Of a stretch of 64,000 bases of DNA, positions 1 through 7,981 are shown piece after piece. The stretch lies in the NCBI RefSeq assembly GCF_028747205.1, contig NZ_CP112880.1, positions 7,165,501 through 7,229,500 on the forward strand, given 5' to 3'. A program made the position numbers and the translations under genes. The DNA is from Streptomyces sp. CA-278952. Its GTDB lineage: Bacteria > Actinomycetota > Actinomycetes > Streptomycetales > Streptomycetaceae. Numbering within the stretch: the first letter of the stretch is position 1; each line of letters opens with the position of its first letter. Under the pieces are notes generated by a model, which saw nothing but the letters and a program-made list of their open reading frames with translations, did no database searches and was not told the origin of the DNA.

Positions 1-469
1 TGTGCTGGGCGTACTCCTCGATCATGTGCATGTAGATCCAGCGGAGGCTGAACGGCTCGCCCGACGAGCTGACGCCCTGGGAGAGGTCGTCCAGGCGAAA
101 CGCGGCGGCGCTCTCGCGGGCCGCCGCGATCTCCGCCCGCCAGACGGGCTCCGTCCCGGCCCATGTGGTGGACGCCGTCACCATGAAGTCCCCGTCCGGA
201 TCCTCCTCGGTGGAGTAGAGGTCCGGCAGCTCCGCGCCCTCCAGGATCTCGCGGAACCAGTAGCGCTCCACCTCGGCCAGGTGCTGTACGAGGCCGAGCA
301 GGGTCAACGCGGAGGGCGGGACGGACGCCTCGCGCAGCTGCGCGTCCGTCAGACCGGCGCACTTCATGGCGAGCGTCTCGCGGTGGAAGTCGAGCCAGCC
401 CTCCAGCATGGGGCGTTCGGCGGCGTCGAAGGCCGGCTCGGAGCGCTCAGGGTTCCCGGGAGAAGTCAT
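1..469 (-). CDS. DinB/DUF664-family protein (3' end outside window)
   Basis: The reading frame starts at an ATG at 469 and runs off the left edge, giving 156 codons. The protein looks like the mycothiol/bacillithiol-dependent DinB superfamily (DUF664): an early tract ending in a His (LVQHLAEVERYWF) is followed by an acidic patch and, near the edge, by RWIYMHMIEEYAQH, the usual second-helix metal-binding His region. Members are four-helix-bundle, metal-binding cytosolic proteins, some acting as thiol transferases; the substrate here cannot be inferred. It is divergent from the oxidoreductase at 613, with about 140 bp between the starts. The last part of the bundle lies outside the window. Confidence 0.75.
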   Translation of the reverse strand, partial: MTSPGNPERSEPAFDAAERPMLEGWLDFHRETLAMKCAGLTDAQLREASVPPSALTLLGLVQHLAEVERYWFREILEGAELPDLYSTEEDPDGDFMVTASTTWAGTEPVWRAEIAAARESAAAFRLDDLSQGVSSSGEPFSLRWIYMHMIEEYAQH

Positions 470-612
470 GGCGACCATCGTCGCCCATGATCACGTCCCT
501 GGCCAGGGGTTTTGTGACCGGAACCGGAGAGCGGGCCGACAGCGGCGGCGACGTATGCTGCCGGGGCGCGAACAGCCGCGCACCGCGGCGCGACACGGCG
601 ACAGGAGACCTC

Positions 613-1518
613 GTGAAGATCGGTTGCATCGGGCTCGGCGACATCGCGCAGAAGGCGTACCTGCCGGTGCTCAGCGCCGTACCGGGGGTCGAACTACATC
701 TGCAGACCCGCACCCCCGCCACGCTCCACGCGGTCGGCGACACCCACCGCGTTCCGGCCGACGGCCGTCACACGACCCTCGACTCGCTTCTCGCCGCCGG
801 GCTGGACGCGGCGTTCGTGCACGCCCCGACCGCCGTGCACCCGCAGATCGTGGAACGGCTCCTCGAAGCCGGTGTCGCCACCTATGTCGACAAGCCGATC
901 GCCTATGAGTACGCCGACTCCGAGCGGCTGGTGAACCTCGCCGAGGAACGCGGCGTCAGCCTCGCCGTCGGCTTCAACCGCCGCCTCGCCCCGGGCTACG
1001 CGCAGTGCGCGGAGCACCCGCGCGAGCTGATCCTCCTGCAGAAGAACCGGGTCGGACTGCCCGAGGCCCCCCGGACGATGATCCTCGACGACTTCATCCA
1101 CGTCGTCGACACCCTGCGCTTCCTGGTCCCGGGCACCGTCGACCACACCACCGTGCGGGCCCGGATCGTGGACGGGCTGATGCACCACGTGGTGCTCCAG
1201 CTGTCCGGCGACGGATTCACCGCGATCGGCATGATGAACCGGCTGAACGGGTCGACCGAGGAGATCCTCGAAGTCTCCGGCCAGGACTCCAAGCGACAGG
1301 TCCTCAACCTCGCGGACATCGTCGACCACAAGGGACAGCCCAGTGTGCGGCGGCGCGGCGACTGGGTCCCCGTGGCCCGGCAGCGCGGCATCGAAGCCTG
1401 CGTGCACGCCTTCCTCGACGCCGTGCGCCGGGGCGAAACACTCAGTGCCCGGGACGCCCTGGCGACCCATGAGCTGTGCGAGCGGGTGGTCCGGGAGGCC
1501 CTGGAGCAGGCCTCCTGA
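613..1518 (+). CDS. Gfo/Idh/MocA-family NAD(P)-dependent oxidoreductase
   Basis: A 301-residue protein starting at GTG 613, preceded by AGGAGA at 603-608. The N-terminus (KIGCIGLGDIAQKAYLPVL) is a Rossmann dinucleotide-binding fold with the GxGxxA-type loop. YVDKPIAYEYADSERL around residues 94-109 carries the Lys-Pro of the family EKP motif, here DKP. The C-terminal half is the alpha/beta substrate domain typical of sugar or inositol dehydrogenases; the substrate is unknown. The frame is open upstream to 487, but that extension has no dehydrogenase character and no better ribosome binding site. Its 3' end overlaps the convergent Lnt gene by 77 bp. Confidence 0.85.
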   Translation: MKIGCIGLGDIAQKAYLPVLSAVPGVELHLQTRTPATLHAVGDTHRVPADGRHTTLDSLLAAGLDAAFVHAPTAVHPQIVERLLEAGVATYVDKPIAYEYADSERLVNLAEERGVSLAVGFNRRLAPGYAQCAEHPRELILLQKNRVGLPEAPRTMILDDFIHVVDTLRFLVPGTVDHTTVRARIVDGLMHHVVLQLSGDGFTAIGMMNRLNGSTEEILEVSGQDSKRQVLNLADIVDHKGQPSVRRRGDWVPVARQRGIEACVHAFLDAVRRGETLSARDALATHELCERVVREALEQAS

Positions 1519-3232
1519 GCGCCCGCAGCCCTTCGACGGCGCACAGCACGGCCAGTGCCGCCAGCGCCCCGGGCACCGGCCAGTCGCCGAGCCGGCCGTA
1601 GAGCGTGCTCCCGCGCGCCAGCGGCAGGTCGAACACCTCCGTCGCGCTCGCGTCCGTGCCGAGCGGGCGGCCCACCCGCTCCCCCCGGGGACCGTAGGCC
1701 GCGCTGATCCCGGTGAGCGTCGCGTGGACCATCGGGCGGCCGTTCTCGGCGGCCCGCAGCGCCCCTAGCGAGGCGTGCTGGGCCGGGGCCCAACTCTCCT
1801 GGAACGTCGAGGTGGCGGACTGGGCGACGATCACCTGCGCCCCGTCGCGCACCAGCCCGCGGCTCATGTCGGGGAACGCCGTCTCGAAGCAGACCAGGGG
1901 GCCGATCCGCAGCCCCGGCGCCCCGTCCGGCAGGGTCATGACCACCTGGCGGTCGCCGCGCAGCCGGTCCTCGCCCGCCGCCTTGCCCACGGAGGTCGCC
2001 CACCCCAGCAGGGAGCGGGCCGGGACGTACTCCCCGAACGGGACCAGACGCATCTTGTCGTAGCGGTCCCCGGTCGGCCCGTCGGGGCCCACGAGCACCG
2101 CCGACTTGAAGATCCCCGCCCGCCCCGAGCCGTCCGTCTGCCGGGCGTCCACATTGACCAGCAGATCCGCGCCGACCCGGCGGGACAGGTCAGCCAGCCG
2201 CCGCGCGGTCTCCGGACGCTCCCAGGCGCCCGCCCCGATGCTGCTCTCGCCCCACACGACCAGGTCCACGTTCCGGTCCCGCAGCGAACGGGTCAGCTCC
2301 TCGCCCCGGTCGAAGCGGCGCGCGACGCTTCCGCGTCCCTCCACGACACCCGGCTGCACGACGGCGATCCTGACCGTGCCGGTGTCCGTGGGCCGTGGCG
2401 CCCAGGCCCACGACGCCGCGACGGACAGGGCGCACGCCACCAGCAGGACGCCGGCGGCCGTACGGGCCGCGCGGCCGGCGGCCAGCAGGGCCGCGCCGGT
2501 ATTCACCGCGAGCACCAGCAGACTCACCAGCCACACCCCGCCCACCGAGGCGACCCGCAGGGCCGGGGCGACCTCCCACTGACTCGCGCCGAGGAGCCCC
2601 CAGGGCCCGCCGAGCCCCTCCCAGGACCGGACCAGCTCGATCATCAGCCACCCGGAGGGCACGACGACCACGGCGGCGACGGCACGCGACGCGGAAGGGG
2701 ACCCGCCGAGCAGCCGGGATACCAGCAGTCCCCAGGGCGCCCAGAGCAGTCCCAGCAGGGCGGCCAGCAGCACGATGAAGACGTGGAGGCTCGGCATCAG
2801 CCAGTGGTGCACCGCGATGACGAAGCCGATGCCGCCGATCCAGCCGTCCAGCGCGGCCCTGCGGGGCGAGGGCGCGGTGCGGATCAGCAGCAGCCAGGGG
2901 ACCAGCGCCACATAGGCGAACCACCAGAGTCCGGGCGCGGGAAAGGCGAGCGCGGGCAGCGCCCCGGCGAGCAGCGCCGCCGCGCCCCGGGGCCAGGGGG
3001 ACGAGAGCGCCCCCGCGCCGGCGGAGCCCCGGCCGCCGGCCTCCGGCCCGTCACCGGAGGCGCCGTCACCGGAGGCGCCACCCGCACCGGAACCGGCGTC
3101 AGCAGCCGCGCCCGCACCGGGCCCGTCTTCGCCTGAAGCCCCCTGACGGGGCGCGCCTTCGCCGGATGCGCCTTCACCGGACGTGCCGGCCGCGTTCAGG
3201 CCGACCGGGAGACGCCCGCCCCGGATGCGCAT
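1442..3232 (-). CDS. lnt: apolipoprotein N-acyltransferase
   Basis: A 596-residue membrane enzyme that N-acylates the lipid-modified Cys of lipoproteins. An N-terminal block of hydrophobic segments precedes a periplasmic nitrilase-like domain. The catalytic triad is visible as Glu in VVWGESSIG, Lys in YDKMRLVPFGEYVP and Cys in PLVCFETAFPD. The first 70 or so residues are a low-complexity Gly/Ala/Ser/Glu stretch not typical of Lnt. The ATG at 3232 was chosen because GAGGAGG sits about 7 bases upstream; a GTG at 3256 is possible but has no ribosome binding site. The C-terminus is Pro/Gly-rich and overlaps the convergent oxidoreductase gene by 77 bp. Confidence 0.88.
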   Translation of the reverse strand: MRIRGGRLPVGLNAAGTSGEGASGEGAPRQGASGEDGPGAGAAADAGSGAGGASGDGASGDGPEAGGRGSAGAGALSSPWPRGAAALLAGALPALAFPAPGLWWFAYVALVPWLLLIRTAPSPRRAALDGWIGGIGFVIAVHHWLMPSLHVFIVLLAALLGLLWAPWGLLVSRLLGGSPSASRAVAAVVVVPSGWLMIELVRSWEGLGGPWGLLGASQWEVAPALRVASVGGVWLVSLLVLAVNTGAALLAAGRAARTAAGVLLVACALSVAASWAWAPRPTDTGTVRIAVVQPGVVEGRGSVARRFDRGEELTRSLRDRNVDLVVWGESSIGAGAWERPETARRLADLSRRVGADLLVNVDARQTDGSGRAGIFKSAVLVGPDGPTGDRYDKMRLVPFGEYVPARSLLGWATSVGKAAGEDRLRGDRQVVMTLPDGAPGLRIGPLVCFETAFPDMSRGLVRDGAQVIVAQSATSTFQESWAPAQHASLGALRAAENGRPMVHATLTGISAAYGPRGERVGRPLGTDASATEVFDLPLARGSTLYGRLGDWPVPGALAALAVLCAVEGLRALRRPAPGPPGPPARTAHGSPGRPGH

Positions 3233-3405
3233 GCCGTGCCCTCCTCGGTCGTGCACGGGCGGGCGGTCGCCGTCGCCGCGTCAATCCCCGGATACCCAGT
3301 GTGAGGGAGGTGATCCCCGCCGGACACAGGACGCGGGCCGAGCGGGGCACGGCGGACCCGCCCGGCGCCCTTCCGACGGTGGCGACGGCAGTGCGACGAC
3401 GGGGC

Positions 3406-3918
3406 CTACGCGCCCGGCGCCCGGCGCCACTTCTCCTGGACGGTGACCGTACGGATCAGCCAGCCCGGTTCGGCGCGGTGCAGCTCGAAGGTGTAGCGGC
3501 CGCCGGTCACGAAGTCGGGCGTGGCACCCCCGGCCTGTCCGGGATCAGCTCCCCCCGACGCGTCCGAGTCCGAGCCGCTCGCCGTCTTCCGGGCCAGGCA
3601 CATCGGATTGAGGTAGTCGGCCCGCACCTCGGCCCGGTCGCCCGTATAGCCGCCCAGGTCCTCCAGGTCGATCCGGCGGTTGACGATCAGGTGCTGACGT
3701 ACGGGGAAGAGGCGCATCGTCTCCTCCAGCCACCGGGCGATCTCGTCGGCCGGGCCCTCCACGCCCCCGGCGCCCCGGTAGTCCGCGCGGCCGTCCGGGG
3801 TGAACAGGGCGCCGTAGTCCGACCAGGTACCGTCGTCGACGGCCACCGCGTACCCGGTGATCACCGCATCGATGGCGAGCCGGTCCAGCACGGTCGCGAG
3901 TGCCACACGCTGTGTCAT
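3406..3918 (-). CDS. SnoaL-like / NTF2-fold protein
   Basis: A protein of about 170 residues with the SnoaL-like_4 layout: a helical N-terminus (LATVLDRLAIDAVITGYAVAVDDG), an early Trp/Asp patch (WSDYGALFTPDGRADYRG), the central HLIVNRRIDLEDLGG strand, and a C-terminal strand pair ending YTFELHRAEPGWLIRTVTVQEKW. Such cone-shaped domains act as small cyclases, isomerases or ligand-binding proteins; function here is unknown. A Ser/Asp/Gly-rich insert near residue 130 is probably a disordered loop. The start is uncertain: ATG 3918 is used, and GTG 3936 would add six residues; neither has a strong ribosome binding site. Confidence 0.75.
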   Translation of the reverse strand: MTQRVALATVLDRLAIDAVITGYAVAVDDGTWSDYGALFTPDGRADYRGAGGVEGPADEIARWLEETMRLFPVRQHLIVNRRIDLEDLGGYTGDRAEVRADYLNPMCLARKTASGSDSDASGGADPGQAGGATPDFVTGGRYTFELHRAEPGWLIRTVTVQEKWRRAPGA

Positions 3919-4001
3919 CGGGCAAGTCTCGGTCACGCCGCCCGCCAGGCCAAGGGGCCCGCGCCGACGGGCCGCGTCCGGCGACCCGTCGGGGCGTGGG
4001 G

Positions 4002-4047
4002 GAACGGCCCGGCGGAGCAGGGGAGAACGGCCCGGCGGAGCAGGGGA
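4002..4047. repeat. perfect 23-bp tandem duplication, two copies
   Basis: Two identical 23-bp units, 4002-4024 and 4025-4047, lie in the intergenic space between the universal stress protein gene (stop at 4054) and the SnoaL-like gene (start near 3918). The unit is GC-rich, begins GAACGGCCC and ends AGCAGGGGA. No coding role is apparent. It is probably a slippage duplication, possibly within the SnoaL-like gene promoter. Confidence 0.8.
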
Positions 4048-4053
4048 ATCGGC

Positions 4054-4923
4054 TCAACAGGGCACGACGGCGACCGGTCCCAGCGCGTGTGTGACCGCCG
4101 TCTGCGCCACCGGGGACAGTCCCAGCCCGAGCGACTCGCCGCCCTTGCGGCGGCCGATCACCGTCAGGGCCGCCGTCGCCGACGCGGTCACCAGGGTGCG
4201 CGAGGCCGAACCGTTGACCGGCTCCCGGACGATCTCCACCTGCGGGTACTTCTCGTGCCACCCCGACGTCAGCTCGGCCAGGGTCCGCGCGGCCGAGCCC
4301 GCCGCCTCCTGCCGGTCCAGGACGGGGCCGCCCGCGAGCATCGAGGAGAACATCGTCCAGCCGTGCACGATCCGCAGCCGGGCGCCCGGCCGGGAAGCCG
4401 CGGTGGCGAAGGCAAACTCCAGGACCGCCTCGCTGCTCTCGTCGGCTGCCACCCCCGCCACGATGTCGGTGAAAACCCCCGCGTCCCCGGGACGGCTCTC
4501 GTCCCCCTCCGGCCGGTCCTCCTGCACGACCACAACGGGACAGCTCGCCATCGACGCGGTGGCGAGGCTGTTGGAACCGACCATCAGCGAGCGGAAGCCG
4601 CCGAGCCCGCGCGATCCGACCACGATCATCGACGCGTCCCGGGCGAGCGAGACCAGGGCCGCCGACGGGAAGTCCAGCGGAGCCAGCGTCGAGGGCCGCA
4701 GCGCCGGAGCGATGAGCGCGCTCCGGCGCACGGACTCGGCCAGGAGCGCCTCCGCCTCGCGCCGTCCGGTCTCCTCGTCGACCTGCCGGGTGAGCGGGCG
4801 GACGTGGACGATCAGCAGGGGCAGCCCCCGCCGGACGGCTTCGTGGGTGGCCCAGTCGAGCGCCTGCCGACTGTGCGTGGAGCCGTCGACTGCGGCGATC
4901 ACGGGAAGATCGTTGGTGGTCAT
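4054..4923 (-). CDS. tandem universal stress protein (two UspA domains)
   Basis: A 289-residue cytosolic protein with two UspA folds. Domain 1 starts VIAAVDGSTHSRQALDWA and carries the nucleotide-binding signature MIVVGSRGLGGFRSLMVGS. Domain 2 starts IVAGVAADESSEAVLEFA and ends ALTVIGRRKGGESLGLGLSPVAQTAVTHALGPVAVV, with a less canonical glycine loop. Such proteins bind ATP and act in dormancy, stress and redox responses. The ATG at 4923 was chosen because the Usp fold begins just after it; the frame stays open to 4983 without conserved sequence. Neighbouring redox-type genes suggest a stress regulon, but no operon is evident. Confidence 0.92.
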   Translation of the reverse strand: MTTNDLPVIAAVDGSTHSRQALDWATHEAVRRGLPLLIVHVRPLTRQVDEETGRREAEALLAESVRRSALIAPALRPSTLAPLDFPSAALVSLARDASMIVVGSRGLGGFRSLMVGSNSLATASMASCPVVVVQEDRPEGDESRPGDAGVFTDIVAGVAADESSEAVLEFAFATAASRPGARLRIVHGWTMFSSMLAGGPVLDRQEAAGSAARTLAELTSGWHEKYPQVEIVREPVNGSASRTLVTASATAALTVIGRRKGGESLGLGLSPVAQTAVTHALGPVAVVPC

Positions 4924-4995
4924 GCCTCCGAGCGTACGTCGCCGGGCGGACGGCTCTCCCCCGTGGTGGCGGACGGCGTGCACGCGCGGGAGCCG

Positions 4996-5041
4996 GTGCG
5001 CACGCGCGGGGACGGCCTGTGCGCACGTGCGGGGACGGCCG
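4996..5041. repeat. imperfect 23-bp tandem repeat
   Basis: Two adjacent 23-bp units (4996-5018 and 5019-5041) differ at about two positions. Each begins GTGCGCACG and contains GGGGACGGCC. They lie just past the stop of the ferric-reductase-like gene and upstream of the universal stress protein gene. The unit length equals that of the unrelated 4002-4047 duplication. GTGCGCAC is itself palindromic, so a protein-binding role is possible but unsupported. Confidence 0.6.
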
Positions 5042-5046
5042 GCCTC

Positions 5047-6114
5047 TCAGTCGTGGTCGTGGGTGGAGGTGGTGTCCTTCGGGGGTGTGCTGCGCCCGCC
5101 GTCGCTGCCGCTGGCCACGACGGCGACGAGAGCCGCCAGCACCGCCATCACGGTGAGCCGGCCGCCCACCCGCAGAACCCACCCGGCGCGGGCCCCTGCG
5201 GTCGCTCCGGGCCGGCCTCGCAGCCTCTCGGAGCGGCGGGCGGGCCGCATCAGGCGCAGGAGCAGCAGCGCGGCGATCGGGAGCTGGAGCAGCCAGACAC
5301 TCGTGCGGAACCAGCCGTCGTACCAGACGTTGGTCCCGTACAGCAGGGTGTGCCAGACGCTGAGGACGTAGACGACGATCACGCAGCGGTGCAGTACCCG
5401 CCAGGTCTTCTGGCCGATGCGGTGGCGTACGTAGAAGACCAGGCCGAGGGGGATCGCGAGGTACAGGGCCGCCTGGCCGATGGGGATGGCGATCTTGCCG
5501 GTCCCCGAGTCGTAGCCGCCGGGGACGAGGGCCTCCACGAACGCGGTGGCGACCGCGGAGTTCCAGGACGCGGTGTCGTGCCGGACCAGTTCGGCCCCGA
5601 ACAGCAGGGCGTGGGCCGCGATCAGGGCGATGGTGTTGAGGCTCGTGGTGCGGTGCAGGCGCTCCAGCCGGGGGCCCGACAGCGGCAGGCGGCCCGGCCG
5701 CGGCCCGGACAGCATCAGCCCGAGGATGACGGTCCCCCAGGCCCAGAGCAGGGCGGACCAGCCGAACGCCTGGCTGAGGAAGTACATCCAGAAGCCGCCG
5801 GCGTCGGCCATGTACGGCATCACGGTGACCGTGGACGAGGTCTTGTTGCGGATGCGTATGTAGAGCAGGACGAAGATCGCCGCGGTGATGAGGAGCGCCA
5901 CCAGGCCGTCGGGCCACGAGGCCCGCAGGTCGGAGCGGAGCGTCGGCCGTCTCGGCTCTCCCGGCCGCCGGGGGGCGGGGGCCTGGCCGTCGTCCGGTGC
6001 GGTGCTCTCGGTGGCTGCGGCCACGGTTCCAGGTCCGGCCCCGGTGGCCGGAGCGGTGCTTCCGGGCGTCTCGGCGGCCGCTGCCGGATCAGGGGTGGGG
6101 GGTGGGTTCGTCAT
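5047..6114 (-). CDS. ferric-reductase-like transmembrane haem protein
   Basis: A 355-residue membrane protein. A Pro/Ala-rich N-terminal tail of about 80 residues precedes roughly seven hydrophobic helices. Two helices carry the paired histidines expected to hold b-type haems: H-x13-H in LHRTTSLNTIALIAAHALL and H-x12-H in LHRCVIVVYVLSVWH. It has no FAD or NAD(P)H domain, so it resembles the YedZ/MsrQ-type membrane haem half of ferric reductases and needs a partner for electrons. The C-terminus ends in a His/Asp tail (THDHD). ATG 6114 was chosen for GAAGAGG about 6 bases upstream; the longer frame to 6369 is GC-skewed readthrough. Confidence 0.82.
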   Translation of the reverse strand: MTNPPPTPDPAAAAETPGSTAPATGAGPGTVAAATESTAPDDGQAPAPRRPGEPRRPTLRSDLRASWPDGLVALLITAAIFVLLYIRIRNKTSSTVTVMPYMADAGGFWMYFLSQAFGWSALLWAWGTVILGLMLSGPRPGRLPLSGPRLERLHRTTSLNTIALIAAHALLFGAELVRHDTASWNSAVATAFVEALVPGGYDSGTGKIAIPIGQAALYLAIPLGLVFYVRHRIGQKTWRVLHRCVIVVYVLSVWHTLLYGTNVWYDGWFRTSVWLLQLPIAALLLLRLMRPARRSERLRGRPGATAGARAGWVLRVGGRLTVMAVLAALVAVVASGSDGGRSTPPKDTTSTHDHD

Positions 6115-6341
6115 GCGGCCTCTTCGGGGCGGGGGCATCGGGTGGCGGGGGCGGATGCGGCGGCCCCGGGCCACGAGGCTTACGCAGACGCGTTGTCGGA
6201 GCAGTCGGACGCGCGGAGGGAAAAGTTCCCGCCACCCCCGTGTGACATGGATCACAGGGGCCGCTGGCGGGGCAAACGCGTCGAACTCCCGCTGTTTCGG
6301 CATCTGGTGCTCTTCTCTCCGGGGTGGGTACGACTGACACG

Positions 6342-7022
6342 ATGGCTGCCATGGGAGCCGGAACCGCACTCCGACTCGGACGCACCGCGCTGTTCGCGGT
6401 GGTGTGCGTCGCCGTGTCCGGACTCGGCCACGCGCTGATGTCCGGCGCGCCCTTGTCCCTGCTCGTCCAGGCCGCCGCGCTGCTGCCGGTGTGCGGGGCG
6501 GGGTGGTGGCTCGCCGCGCGGGAGCGGAGCGCTCCGGTGGCCGTGACGGCCCACGTTCTGGGCCAGTTGGGGCTGCACGCCTTCTTCGCCCGCGCCGGTT
6601 CCTGGCTGCCGTCCGGCTTCGGCGCGCACCACGCGGGCGGCGGGCGTCATGCCCCGGACGCGATGAACCACTCCGCCCACGAGGTCCCGATCGGCGGCTC
6701 GTCGGACCTGATGGGGCTTCTGGCCGCTTTTGACGGGGCGGTGTTCACCCTCGGCATGGCCGCCGCCCACGCGGTGGCCGGGCTGATCTGCGGCTGGTGG
6801 CTGTGGCGCGGCGAGGTCGCCCTCGGCCGGCTGGGCCGCTGTCTGGTGCTGTTCGTCCGGGCACCGCTGCGGACGGCCTGGCGTCTGTGGTCCGCGACGC
6901 CGCCCGCGCCCGCGCCGCCCGTCCGACGACGCGTCCGCCGCCGGCCCCGCCGCCCCCGGGACCTTCTCGCCCTGCACGCCATCTCCCGGCGCGGGCCACC
7001 GCTCTCCCTCCGCTTCCTCTGA
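6342..7022 (+). CDS. integral membrane protein with His/Met-rich extracytoplasmic loop
   Basis: A protein of about 226 residues with five or six hydrophobic segments, for example LFAVVCVAVSGLGHALM, SLLVQAAALLPVCGAGWWLA and DGAVFTLGMAAAHAVAGLIC. Between segments three and four lies a loop (around residues 86-110) rich in His, Met and Asp (AHHAGGG, RHAPDAMNHSAHE), suggesting metal binding, perhaps copper. The C-terminal 45 residues are a basic Arg/Pro tail, probably cytoplasmic. No family was recognised with certainty. The start is uncertain (GTG 6324, ATG 6342 or ATG 6351). It is followed by an ECF sigma gene, a common pairing in metal or envelope stress loci. Confidence 0.65.
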   Translation: MAAMGAGTALRLGRTALFAVVCVAVSGLGHALMSGAPLSLLVQAAALLPVCGAGWWLAARERSAPVAVTAHVLGQLGLHAFFARAGSWLPSGFGAHHAGGGRHAPDAMNHSAHEVPIGGSSDLMGLLAAFDGAVFTLGMAAAHAVAGLICGWWLWRGEVALGRLGRCLVLFVRAPLRTAWRLWSATPPAPAPPVRRRVRRRPRRPRDLLALHAISRRGPPLSLRFL

Positions 7023-7189
7023 CCTTCATCCGCCCTCCGGCCGCTGTGCGCCGGAGGCGGTACGGGTGTGCGCCGCGCACACCCGTGACAGGCATGCCGG
7101 TTCACCGGGCCGCCCCCGACGGGGCCCGGGTCCGGTCGCCGGAGCCGGGCGACCGCTGCCGCGGCTCCGCAAGGACGCGAAGGATTGCT

Positions 7190-7960
7190 GTGACACTTCC
7201 TGCCCCCGCGCTACCTGCCCCCGTGCTGCCGATCCCCGTGCTGCCGATCCCCGCGCTGCCGGTCCCCGCATCGGCGGCCCTCCCAAGGCCTGTTGCCGCC
7301 GCGCCGCCGCCCGCCTCCCGGCCGCCGGTCATCCGGGTGTCCACCACCCGCCCGCCCGGCCCCCGGGCCCCGGCCGCCCGGCAGAACGACGGGCAGATCA
7401 CCGACTGGGCGCTCGCCGCGGGCGGCGGGGACCGGGAGGCCGCAGACCGCTTCGTCCGGGCGACCTACGAGGACGTCCGCAGGTTCGTCGCCTATCTCAG
7501 CTCCGACGTCCCCGGGGCCGACGACCTGGCTCAGGAGACCTACCTCCGGGCGATGAGCGGACTGGCCCGGTTCGGGGGGCGTTCCTGCGCCCGGACCTGG
7601 CTGTTGTCGATCGCGCGACGCGTCGTCATCGACCGGCACCGCGCCGCCGCCGTACGCCCCCGGACCGCCGACACCGCGGACTGGCAGACCGCCGCCGAAC
7701 GCGCCCAGCCCCGTCAGCTCCCCGGATTCGAGGAGTCCGTCGCGGTGCTGGACGCCCTGCGCCGACTGGACCCGGCACGCCGTCAGGCCTTCGTCCTCAC
7801 CCAACTGCTGGGCGCCTCCTACGAGGAGGCGGCAGCCGCAGCCGGCTGCCCGATCGGCACGGTGCGCTCCCGCGTGGCCCGTGCCCGCCGCGAACTCGCC
7901 GGACAGTGGGGCGGGGCGTCGGTCCCAGCGCACCATCGCCCGCTTCCCGCATCGGCCTGA
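7190..7960 (+). CDS. ECF-family RNA polymerase sigma factor
   Basis: A 256-residue protein starting at GTG 7190, with GAAGGA about 6 bases upstream. Residues from about 70 form sigma region 2: FVRATYEDVRRFVAYLSSDVPGADDLAQETYLRAMSGL, then the -10 recognition segment ending ARTWLLSIARRVVIDRHR. Region 4 (LDALRRLDPARRQAFVLTQLLGASYEEAAAAAGCPIGTVRSRVARARREL) carries the helix-turn-helix for the -35 element. The first 60 residues are unusual: a run of LPxP-type repeats and Pro/Ala sequence before region 2. No anti-sigma gene is adjacent; the membrane protein just upstream could act as a regulator, which is inference. Confidence 0.88.
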   Translation: MTLPAPALPAPVLPIPVLPIPALPVPASAALPRPVAAAPPPASRPPVIRVSTTRPPGPRAPAARQNDGQITDWALAAGGGDREAADRFVRATYEDVRRFVAYLSSDVPGADDLAQETYLRAMSGLARFGGRSCARTWLLSIARRVVIDRHRAAAVRPRTADTADWQTAAERAQPRQLPGFEESVAVLDALRRLDPARRQAFVLTQLLGASYEEAAAAAGCPIGTVRSRVARARRELAGQWGGASVPAHHRPLPASA

Positions 7961-7981
7961 CCCTCCTGCTCCGAACACGCC

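Noticed and set aside
3166..6438. Plus-strand open frame of about 1,090 codons across four minus-strand genes
   Set aside because: It spans several unrelated genes and their intergenic gaps, is Arg/Gly/Pro-rich and lacks motifs. Codon bias favours the minus-strand genes.
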